64,000 nt of DNA from Ochotona curzoniae (taxonomy: Eukaryota > Chordata > Mammalia > Lagomorpha > Ochotonidae), in NCBI RefSeq assembly GCF_017591425.1, contig NW_024466607.1, positions 11,540,501 through 11,604,500 of the forward strand, in the 5' to 3' direction. Positions 13,856-25,800 of the stretch are shown one piece after another. Under the pieces are notes generated by a model, which saw only the letters and a program-made list of their open reading frames with translations, searched no databases and was not told the DNA's origin. Positions within the stretch are counted from its first letter, which is position 1. Every line of letters begins with the position of its first letter. Made by a program: the position numbers and the translations under genes.

Positions 13856-16800
13856 TACATACATACAGGAAGTAGAGCATATGACCAGACTTCTCCCACC
13901 AAGATCCACCCTGCTCTGGTGCCAGTGAGTCTGCACTACCCAACTTCAACAGAGTCTGAGATGATCCAAAATGGGGTTTTTCTCCCTATTCCAAGAAATC
14001 TCCCTTAACTGCCAATAGGAGCGGAGAACGGCAACAATTGGAAAAAAACCACGCCTCCAACCTCCCGCCACCACACACAAAAATCTCAGAGTACACAGCT
14101 GCAAATCCACACTTGCATCTAAGGAATCAGTTTTTCCCTAAAATTGAAGCTTTCCATTATAAAACCGAACAGTGTGCTCCTCATTTACCACAACTTGAAG
14201 AATGTTTTGTTTAAGGTGCAAACTACTCACACTGTTTTCAAATACCAGCGCACCCTGTGGACAGATAGGAAAACAACCAACACCCCACTGGGAGAAATAA
14301 AAGACTGATGGCATCCGCCACAACACAAAGCCCAGTCTAGAACGATGCTTCGTGTCTTCACGTGCTCCCCAGCAACTCCCCATGACAAGACCTTTTTTCC
14401 ACAAGCTTCAGAAGAACAGAACGCCTTCACTGACAGGGGAACGTGGCAGACTAAAAAATTTAAAAAGCCACATTTGATGAAGGAAATAAGAGCTGGAAAC
14501 ATCTGAGTGGAGCCTCCATAAACATTTTACTCTTGTTCTACGACAAGGCTGCCACGGTATTTCTTCTCATTCGACAAGTGCGTCGTGTTAAAAGATCAAT
14601 TCTCTTGAGGATGCCAGCAAACAACTCACTATTAATCAGATCCGGTCCTCTCCCTGGGCCCCCACTGCCTTTAACAGTACGAGTTCGGCCTTGAACTTGA
14701 CTGCTTCCCAAACTACCCACCCTGCCTCCCGACTTCCCAGTGTTACTCCAGCTACAAGTCTAATCACAATTTTCTTTTTTTCCTCTTCCCTGTAGGAATC
14801 CTGTTGCTCAGTCAACACACATCCACCTTCGTGCTTCGCTCATCTGCCTGCTCGAATGTCTCCTGTTAATGTTGCCATGCACCTGGGACCAAGCTTGACT
14901 GTTTATATCTCTAGTACCTATATCAGTACAGTCTGTAATCAAATGAGCTCTACCAGCAGCACTGAGTTCACTAAATGTTTACACTGTCAGCTTTGCACCG
15001 ATCACTTCTGTTGTCTAAATGGATCTGGTGTGTGCAATGTGTATTTAACCGGCAAGAAACTGTCAGTAAGTAAGTAGAAGATAGTTCAGAAGTAGAAGAT
15101 TATTTAATTTTCTCCACACAAAGTTAAACTAAAAAGAATACTAGTCACTCATCAGACGTAACTTGTCATTTAAGCAGAGACCAGAATTGGAGAAAAAGAC
15201 AATAATACAGAAGCTAGCACAAAGCAGCCCAGACAATGGTGTGCTTACGTGGCTGCTCGTCATGCAAGGCCATGCGGGCCACACAGAACCTCTGGGAAGA
15301 CTTTTTTCTTATTGGAAAGGCAGATTTACAGAGAGAGAAGAGACAGAGAGAAAGATCTTCCATCCGTTGGTTCATTCCCCAAGTAGCCACAAAGCCAGAG
15401 CTGAGCTGATCCAAAGCCAGGAGCTTCTTCTGGGTCTCCCATGCAGGAGCAGGGTCCCGGGCTTTGGGCTGTCCCGACTGCTTTCCCAGGTCACAAACAA
15501 GGCTCCCGGCTTCAGATCAGCTCAGCTGCAGCCACTGCAGCCATTTGGGGAGTGAAACAGTGGGCAGAAGATCTTTCTGTCTCTCCCTGTCTCTGTAAAT
15601 CTGCCTTCCTCAGACCTTTATGAATCTCTTTAGGGTATACAGATTATGACACAGGATGCAAAATTATATCGTTTGTGTTAGCATATAAATTCTATTTACG
15701 ATTTTAGGAGGATATAAATGTTTCTGATTTATATGTAGCCAAACCATCAGGATTTCCTTTTATGGTTTCTTTCACTACTTTTCTGCTCAGAAAAGCTTTC
15801 CTGACCCATATTTAAACATATTTTCTTCCAGCTGTTTATGATTTCTTTGGGGTATATAATTCTTTAATCCATCTGGAATTGACTTTTGCATGGTATAAAC
15901 AGGGAAAAGAATTTTTTCCCACGTAGTTAACCAATTATCCAAAGTAAATATTTCTTTTAAGAAAAAAAAACTTTCCTTAAAGATCAAAGCAATTTTCAAA
16001 GCAGTTTTTTTTTAATTTCACTGATTAACATATTAGCAAAGCTATGAGGAGGAGAAAAAAAAACTCTAAGAAAATCCATCAGGAGACAGACATCAAGCTG
16101 ACAATGAACCTGTACAATGAAGTTACAAGGCGATTCTGCTTCTAAAAGGGTTATCACTTCCAGAAACACACAAGGCCCTATTTTATTGTCCGTCATATTC
16201 GATATGAGGATGAGGCCATTAGGAGAAATAGGTGGACATTTGGGGGCCATCATATCATTTTTATCTGATTCTGACAGCTCAATTGCTCTGCCTGCGTCAC
16301 GCCAGACAGATCTGAGCCCTGACACAGGGAATGTGCTGAGACCTAATCCATAAAAGGCAGATGCTGCTGGCAGCTGGCAAGGGAAATATCTGCCTAGCGC
16401 AGCAAAGGCTATCGCAGGCGTCTGATGGGAAACGCCAGTTCTTGGGCAGATGGGCGGCTCTGAGACTCGCTCACAGCTCCAGGCACAGGCCCCTTTTCCG
16501 TGCAAACTCATCAGGGGGATTGGTACTCCCTCCTCTCCAGTCTGCAGGCTGCTGTTTATTTGCATATTTTTATACCCAACCTTAACATTTGGTAGGCATA
16601 CTAGCACAGGAAGCCCTCAAAAATCTTAGGAAAACAGTGCTGTTAAAAAAGAAAAAATGAAAGCAACGACAAAGAACTCTGAACAGATTTCAGATAAGAT
16701 TCTGCACCTGAACAAACCCATCCTTTTAGAGACATTTTACCAGGAACTTTGGAAATCTCTCCACACAACAGATGAACCACAAGGCACAGAAGAACAGATA

Positions 16801-19800
16801 CCAACCATTTTCCACAGTCTATAGTGGATGTGTCTTTGTTTCTGAGAGTATTTCACATTATTTGCCGAAACATCTATGAGATTTTAAATTTCACTGCCTG
16901 AAGAATGTCTTTAATTCTGTAAGGCCAATTAGTGCTTACTACTAACAGTTCTTTTAGTTTCTCTTTGCTCATTAAACTTTTTAAATGAAGGCCACAACTT
17001 TGGCTCAATGAGTTCATCCTCCACCTTCAACCTCTGGCATCCCATATGGGCACTGATTCATGTCACAGCCACTCTCCACTTCTGATCAAGCTCTCTGCTT
17101 ACAACCTGGAAAAGCAGTAAAAGATGTGTCCAGTCCTTAGGACCCTGCACCCACACAGGAGCCCCAGAGGAGGCTCCCGGCTTCAGATCAGCTCATTTGC
17201 AGCCACTGCAGCCATTTGGGGAGTGAAAAAGTGGGTAGAAGATCTTTCTCTCTCTCTTTCTCTGTAAATCTGCCTTCCTAGTAAAAACAAATACTCATAA
17301 AATTAATTATGTGAGTGAAACATGTTTATCCTTACAGCCTCAAGTATTTTTTTCCAAAAATGTATTTGTTTTTATTTGAAAAGCAGTCTTATTGAAAAGA
17401 GGAGAGACAGGACAATCTTCCATCCACTGGTTCACATCCCAGCTGGCTGCAATGGCCAGAGCTGAACCAATTCGAAGTCAGGATTCAGGAGCTTCTCCCA
17501 GGTCCTTCATGTGGGTATAGGCCTTTGGGCCATCCTCCACTGCCTTCCCAGGGCATGAACAGGAAGCCGGATCAAAAGTGGAGCAGCCAGGACACCAGCC
17601 AGTAACTACATGGGATGCCAGTGCTACAAGCAGAAGATTAGCCTGCCACCTTCTTCTCCAACCCCCACAAAAATACAGCTGGACAAACAACAACAATAAC
17701 AAAAAATGGAGGAAATACTGGCGCTACTTTGGCAGCAGATCAAGAGAAAACCCATAAACCCTCTGCATAGTTTTAGCAGGTCAGCAGAACATTAAACTTC
17801 CACCTCAAACACGACCCAAGCAGAGCAAGCATCGCACTTCCAATTCTCCAGCTTCAAGGTGCGAGGCAAAGCCCAGCAGAGCTTCTCATCCATCCTCTGC
17901 TGGCACGAGGCGGACAGCAAGAATTACACCATGAGACTGGGCAGGTACCTGATTCCCTATTCAATGCCCAACAGCAGCAGGCCACTGTCCAGCTCTCCTG
18001 CTGAGGCAGTGCTCCGTGTACTTCAGTAGGGGGATATCACCCACGGCCAAACAGCAGAATCAGGTAGCAGCCCGATCCCGCTCAAGTCAGTGAGGCCTAC
18101 CAGCCAAAACACCCTTGACTCAGCAACACCACTCAATGACTCTGAGCAGTGGGAGGGCTCCAAGCTCCAGAAACCACAGACAAACTGTCCTGGTGGCATC
18201 ACTCAACCAGCAATGACCAGGAAAACCACTCCACCTATTGGAAAAGAAAATGAACAGCTGCTAGTACTACTGTGGTTCAGATGCTAGAATGATCCAACAA
18301 GGATGGGAACCGGGACAAAATACAAAGAGCAACTTAAAAATAAAGGATGGAGTGGCTGCATTAATAATAACATCAATAAACCAAACTATAGAGGGAGGAA
18401 AAATACTAGGGATAAAAAGGGAGAAATGTGATCATAAAAGCAGGGACCAGACAGTTGAAGAGGCTGCTGACATGGAGTATGAGGGGGACTGTGGCGTACC
18501 CGTGGAAGTCGCTCCAAGAAGACAGGGATGCCCAGCTTAGGCCCAGCTCATAAACCCGCCTCCTGCCTCATTTCTTCTTCCTTTCCTCATCAGTCCGTCT
18601 CTTCTAGTGCTTCAGCTTCTTGTCCCAGAATGTTCAAACCACTGAGCCAGTTACTAGTTCAAAAACAACTCCCAAAGCTATAGACCAGCACGAACTCCAA
18701 CACCATGCCTTGGATTGTCTTCTCAGCTGGGACACACCAGGCACTGGTCACCATGCCTTCACATCACAGCACTCTTGGGGTCCCCGGTGCTTCCCAGCTG
18801 AGAGTGCAGGTGAAGGTTTACACCCACGGGAAATTTAGGGGTGGGGAGAAACTCCTGTACCAAGCAAAGGGAGACCAAGAAACGCTCCCCGGAGGAGGCA
18901 GGTGGAAAGCAGCGCAGGCACCATTCATCACACCGAAGGTGGTGAAGAAGCAAGCACAGGCAACCTCACCTCGCTTGGCAGCTGAGCAGTAACATCTCAC
19001 GGTTATGACTCAAAACACACAGAAGCACCAGGAAGGCTTTGGCCCTGATGGCAGTTGAGGGGCTGTCGAGCAAATGGATAACTGTGGAGACAAAATCCTG
19101 CAGAAGAAAAGGAGAAACACACATTTTTGAGAAAAACTTAAGAAAAAACACAGTCTCAATTCTCAGAGTGAAGTTTCTACCAAGTTTCTCAATTTGGCCA
19201 GATCCCCCCTAAGATTTTTTTAAAAATATTACCGCAATGGGACCTGAAAATTAGACATTAAAAAATTGACAATGATATCCCTATGTTGAAGGGGGAGGAT
19301 GAGGGAGATTAATCTTTAAAAGTTAAGAAATATGCCCAAATTCACAGAGCTAGATTCAAACGCAGCTCAGCGAAATAAACAACCGTGTCTCTTGCCCATG
19401 CGATCACGCACCCAGCAGTGCCTAATAAACAGCTGGCGATCACAACTGAATGCAGATGGGAAGCTCGGAGCAAACTTGGACATAGAAGAAATGAGATCTA
19501 TATGTTACCTCAATTTAAAAAAATTGAAAAAGAAAATGAGAGCTCTATATATCTTAAGTCTTCATTATGCAATAATACCTAATACACAATTCATTAAAAA
19601 GTCCATATTCCTATAATGCTTTTTAATTAAAGTTATACTACTTGATAAAGATATAACTATTGGCACACAATAGGGTCATTTTCCCTTAATAGTCAAGCTA
19701 TACACCATTTCGGGTACCCAATGGATACACAAATCTGCAACACACACACAGATGTGCATGTTCCCAGAAACATGAAATCCTAGGATTAACAAGGCAGTTA

Positions 19801-22800
19801 AAGAGAGCAGGCTGGGAAAGCCCCAGCACATGACCCAGGTACATGGAACCCTGCTACCCATATGGGAGACCCAAATGGAGTTCCTGGCTCATGGCTTTAG
19901 CCCACTGCAGTTCTGACCATTGTCGACACTGGAGGAGTGAAGCAATGAATGAAAGAGGTTTTTCTTTCTGTGTCTCCCTCTCTGTGACTGGCTTGCAAAT
20001 AAACAAATCTTAGAAGAAAATAAGATAGAAGAATAGAACATTCTCGCATTACCATCTTCTTTACAAAAGGAAAATTAGGGCTTGCCTGGTGCAGTGGCCT
20101 AGTGGCTAAACCCTTGGCTTAAAAGCACCGGGATTCCATAGGAGCACAAGTTCATGTCCTGGCTGCTGCGCTTCCCACCCAGCTCCCTGCTTGTGGCCTG
20201 GAAAGCAGTGGAGGATGGCCCAGGGCCTTGGGACCCTGCACCCACATGGGAGACCCAGAAGAGGCTCCTTGCTTGGGATTGGCTCAGCTCCGGCTGTTGC
20301 AGCCACTTGGAGAGCAACCAGCAGACAGATCTTTCTCTCTGTCGCTCCTTCTCTGTCAATCTGCCTTTCGAATAAAAATTAGTCAATCTGTTAAAAAAAA
20401 AAAGTAAAAAACGGCATGCATATTCTGTTGGTCCCCTTGGGACACCTAGCCATCTTCCCTCCTCTGCGCTGGTCCCGGCAGCCTGCGGAGGCCACAGGGA
20501 AGGCAAGCACGGCTCACGGCCACATCTCTAGCTGAGCTCCCAGTGGACAGCCAGGACCAGTTTGCCAGGCATATGAAAGACCCATTTGGAAAGTTTTTGC
20601 CTCCAGCCTCTAACACAGGCTGGCACAAATTACAGATGTTTGAGCACAACACCTTTACTGTTCTTGTCTGAGCCACTCCACTTTGGAGTGGCCCTTTATA
20701 CTGCTGCAATGGACAAAGATCATGTAAGTATAAAAGAATGAACAAAAAGCCAATGCATCCAACCATGCAGAGAGCTCCCTACAGCAACAAACATAATTTT
20801 GAAATACAGAAATATCCAACAATAAACCCGACGAGGACTATTTTTATATTTCTTCCATGGTGTGATGGTATTCAGCCGTTACTAACAATCCTACACAATT
20901 ACAGAGGCTTGTGACTAGTGGGTGAAACAAATTAGAAAAACTAATAAAAATCAAAAGTAAAAAAGGAACATCTGAGATTTATTTGTAAAGCAATAATCTG
21001 AGTCCCTCACAATGTAGAAAATTTTGGATCTAAGCCTAAAAACAACTTATGTCCTAAATAAGTTCTTACTAGATCAATTTAGAAAAAAAAACGAACAATA
21101 ATGATTTTTACTTCCTACAACTCAGGGCTCAGGGCTCAGGGCTCATACTTAAGCAGCGTTCAGCACGTCCTCGGCCATATTAATCTCCCAACAGTTGACA
21201 GGGGCTGCAGGCAAAGACTCAGTGCCGAGGATGACGAATCAAACTACCTTTAGACAACCAAAGATGACCTCAGGTCACTTTGGCTTGCACGCAGCTGTGT
21301 ATTCGGCTTTGATTTAAATTCACCTTGTCATACGGCTCAACATACCTAAATAATACATGCGGGGGGAGGGGCTGGTGTTATTTAGTTCTACAACTCACAC
21401 GCAATGAGTGCAACCGATTTGTGACAAACATTCACAACGAGGAGCCAGAGGCGCTCAGCCACGCTCTCAGAACGGCATGGCCAGCTGAACGTAAGGATGC
21501 TGCGGCATGACCTACTGTGCACTAGGAATTTATCCAAAATACCTGAACTTCCATTATAAACCAAAAAAAAAAAAAAATCTATGTTTGGGGCCCGGTGTGA
21601 TAGTCTAGTGGTTAATGTTCTTGCCTTGCATACACTGGAATTCCATGCGGGCGCTGGTTTTTGTCCCAACTGCTCCACTTCCCATCCAGCTCCCTGCTTG
21701 AGGCCTGGGAAAGCAGGCGAGGACAGCCCAAAGTCTTGGGACACTGCACCTGCATGGGAGAGACCCAAAGGAGGCTCCTGGTTCCTGCCTCCAGTTGGAC
21801 TCAGCTCTGACTGTTGCGGCCATTTACGGGGTAAATGTTGTCGGAGGATCTTTCTTTCTCTCCTTCTTTCCATAAATCTGACTTTCCAGTAAAAGTAAAT
21901 AAATCTTTATTTAAAAAAAAAAAAAATCCATCTTTTTCAAAAGCAAGCAAAATGGCAAAGCATCCCTCTAGGACATAACAGCCAAGGCCAAAGTATCAGG
22001 TCACTGAAAAATAGCAATAGATCAATTGTCAGAGCTGAGAATCAATGAGGACACACTGGTCGCTAACAGTCCCGAGGGAAACCGATCAAAATGTCAATAA
22101 CTGTACTAACACTATTTTTCTGCTTGAGACTGACAGAAACTTTTTTTTTTTAATGTATTGAATAAATGTAGAATTTTTTCGATCGGGCTTTCCTTAAGGA
22201 ACTTTAGTCAAGGGTCCAGCATGGCAGCCTAGTGGCTAAAGTCCTTGTCTTGAACACTCTAGGATCCCACACGGGTGCCGATTCTAATTCCAGCAGCCCC
22301 ACTTCCCATCCAGCTCCCTGCTTGTGGCCTGGGAGAGCAGTCAAGGACGGCCCAAAGCCTTGGGACCCTGCACCCACGTGGGAGACCCAGTCATTATGGC
22401 CATTTGAGGAGTGAACCATCAGACAGAAGATCTTCCTCTGTGTCTCTCTTCTCTGTATGTCTGCTTTTCCAATAAAAAATAAATAAATCTTAAAAAAAAA
22501 AAAAACTTTAGTCAAGCATCTACAAGTATCTATTCAGAATATCTGAGCAATTTCACATGCACGGAGTACAAACCTAACATTCTCAAGTAAGACTACTTAA
22601 AACACAAGGTTGAAATGAATCACCTAAGAATCTCACTAACATGTAGACTCAGGATGGCTGTCAGGGTGGCACGGACTACTCCTGTGCCCGCAGCGCCAGT
22701 GTGTCCTGTGGCCACCCGGTCAGTCCCAGCTGCTCCACTTCGATCCAACTCCCTGCTAATGGCCTGGGATAGCAGCAGCAGATAGTTCAACTCCTTGACC

Positions 22801-25800
22801 TCTGCATCCACATGGGACATTCAGAAGAGGACCCAGGATCCCGGCTTTGGACCGGCCCAGCTTGGGCTGTCGCAGCCATTTTGGGAGTGAATCAGCAGAT
22901 GGAGTATCTTCTCTCTCCTTCTACCTTTCTCTGTAACCGACTTTCAAGTAAAATAAAAATTTTAAATCTGTATGTATTGTACATATTATATTTTATATAT
23001 TTATAGATAAGACAAATCACAGGGCCTACATTATGGTGTAGCATGTTAAGCTGAGCACAGGTTCAAGATCAACCTGCTCCCACTTCCAATCCAGCTCCCT
23101 CCTACCACGTCCCGGAAGGTGGAGGAACATAAGCCAGGTGTTTGGGCCCCTAGCACCTACACAGGGGACCTGGGTGAAGTTCAAGGCTCTCTGGTTGTGC
23201 CACAGCCACTGCAGTCATTCGGGGTACAAAAAAGAAGATGGAAGACCTCTTTATCTCTGACTCTCCCTTTCTAATAAATAAATAATTCTTTGAAAAATTA
23301 AAATTAAGATGCCCATCGACAGGACTGGATAAACAAACTATTCTTTGGAATACTAGTCAGCTATTTTGAAAAATGAAATACAACTATTTACAGCCAAATG
23401 GGCAGAATTTTGGGAGACCATTATATTAAAGGAAATGAGCCAATCCCAAAAGATCAGATACCACATGTTTGCTCTAATATAACTTCCATCAAAAATCTCA
23501 ACGCTAATATGGCTAGGGGTTGTTTTGCCCTTCTTATGGAACGGCTCTTAGTTTCAACCGGCAGTTTTGTGGTGTCAAATCTAATTATTTTTGCCGCAAA
23601 TCTTATCTTTTTGCACTTCCTATTTATTTGTATCTCTCCCAATAAGTTCTTGTGATTCATTAATTGGTCATCCATAAGAGATTGATTGCTTATAAACATC
23701 TGAGATTGTAAATGTCCCTTTCAACACTGTTTTGCTACATCTCATGAGTAATGAAGTTCTGGTTTTTAATTGTAATTCCTGCAGCACGACAGGGGTCATG
23801 CACTGGCATCTATTCCTACAAGAAGGTTTTTGATTCCCATTTTCATCACTCTTGCAATGCGTTGGTATTTCTTATAGCATGTTTGTTAACTTCACGTTGA
23901 TGAAAATGTATTATTCCCACCCTGTTGTGGACTGTGCTCACTGGCTCTGTATTTCAGGGGATGTATAATGGAAGCATAGCGGGGACTGATCTGTTCAGAT
24001 ATGGAGACAAAGTGCTGTATGTCTGTGCATACAGACCAGCGATGGACTCCCAGGGAAAGAATACAGCCTAACGGTATGATGCTGGACTCTGACACTGTCG
24101 GGAAACACTTCAATGACCACGTGATGGACTTATGACTGTTCATGAAGGACACCCATTGTAAAACTAGAGGGAAAAAGTCAATGGAGGGGCGGACCATAGG
24201 AAAGGGCACAGGTAGCCCCACAGCCTATGGGACCGTATCATAGAATAAAACATTTTTAAATGTGGAAAAAAAAAAAGTTAAAATTAAAAAATAACAGATT
24301 CTGGGTATTTGGTTGTAGCAGTTAGGATGCCTGAACCCCATGTCAAAGCAGCTGTCCTTGTCTCTTGACTCCAGCTTCCTGTCAATACAGACCCCGGAAG
24401 GCAGTGGTGATGGCTCAAACAGGTGGGTTGTTTCCATCCTTGTGGAAGTCATGGTCAAGCGCCTGGCTCTTGTCCTGGATCCTGGCCAAGCCCTTCACCA
24501 CCCAGTCAGTTCAAGTATTTGAGGGGCGAACAAGTGAACAGATCTGTCTCTTTATGTCTCTGCCTCAAGAAACTGTTTTGAATGTAGATTCTAATTCAAG
24601 AGGTCCGCAGGGGGCCTGGCAGTCTGGTTTCCCAACACACTCCCAGGTGACACCAGTGCTGCTGACCCAGGCAGCAGGGTCAAGGTTGAGGAGGCATAAG
24701 AAGGTCTACCCTCCTCTTATAATTGCTTATGACTGAAATGGGACACATAGGCAGAAGCCAATCCCTGGACTTCAAACATCTTCAAATGTGGGGAACAAAA
24801 ACTGGGTAGAGTTCAGAGGGCCGCTCTTGGGGTGAACTACCAAGGCAACGTCACTTGGAGGAGGAAACAAGAGAATTTTAAAGTGGAGTGGCAGGTAGCA
24901 CTCCAAGCCAAACCTTTTCCTGGATGAGTCTTTGAAGATGGATCCCACAGGACAGCATGGCGGTGAACAAGGTTAGCATGTACTGCTGGACTCTGCAGAT
25001 GGCTGAAGCCAGGCAGCTGATGACGGAGTTGAGCCCCACCTTCTCGATGACATTCTGGAAGGCGGTGGGAGAATGGCGTGTGATCCGACACAAGGCCTGC
25101 AGAGACAGGACGGCACACCTGTCAGACGACTACAGCACCTGAGCCACTCCCCCAGAACACCTGCTTCTGTGGAAAGGAACAGCAGATAACTTACTCCTTA
25201 ATGAATAATTTTTGTTTGTTTGTTTGGAAGCTTTCAACAAGTTTAAGTTAACACAATAACCTAACTCTCAAATAAAAGCTGATGATTTTTTAAGGCATCA
25301 GACTCTGAAGCTGGCATTGTGGCCATTGAGTTCTGGTTGCTCCACTTCCAATCCAGCTCCCTGCTAATGTGCCTAGGAAACCAGTGGAAGACTGCCCCCA
25401 TGCTTGGCCCCTGTCACTCATGTGGGCGATCCAGATGGAGCTCCTGGCTTCTCCCTACAGCCTGACCAAGCCCAGCCCTGGTAGGTGCAAGCAGCTGGGA
25501 GTGACCCAGCAGATGGAAGATCTCTCCCTCTCACTGTCTGTCTCTGCTTGCACTTCAAATTTAATATAGACAAAAGAGACATTAGAAACTACTATAACAG
25601 TAACAAATTGATTAGCTAATTCTGTTTATATAAAAATTTTCCTTGTAAACAAGAAAAAAAAACATTAACAATTTTGTGCAGACACTAAGTGCTCATAAAA
25701 TAGAATATTTGATTTTTAAAATAACATTTTTAAATTTGGATTAAAGTCAAAGCCGTAGTGCTCCAATGAATAAAGAGCTTAACAAATAAAAATTTAAAAA

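Larger units (their letters stand above)
9978..18969 (-). other. ULK4: ULK4 intron between E9 and E10
   Basis: This 9.0-kb intron contains SINEs in both orientations, a perfect 18-bp hairpin (10806-10849), a TC/AC microsatellite (13811-13867) and a repeat-free block with a long open frame (15996-16607). Nothing is recognised in 17700-18900. No second gene is supported. Confidence 0.75.
19098..24913 (-). other. ULK4: ULK4 intron between E8 and E9
   Basis: 5.8 kb with a dense run of plus-strand SINEs (19800-23300), a truncated young L1 3' end (23308-24277) and a 9-bp tandem repeat (21121-21146). Confidence 0.8.

Noticed and set aside
17700..18960. Possible gene in 17.7-18.9 kb
   Set aside because: Several short frames but no domain, no consistent splicing and no recognised homology.
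20154..22475. Repeated open frames sharing [13 protein letters not shown] peptides
   Set aside because: These are translations of CSINE copies, not a gene family.
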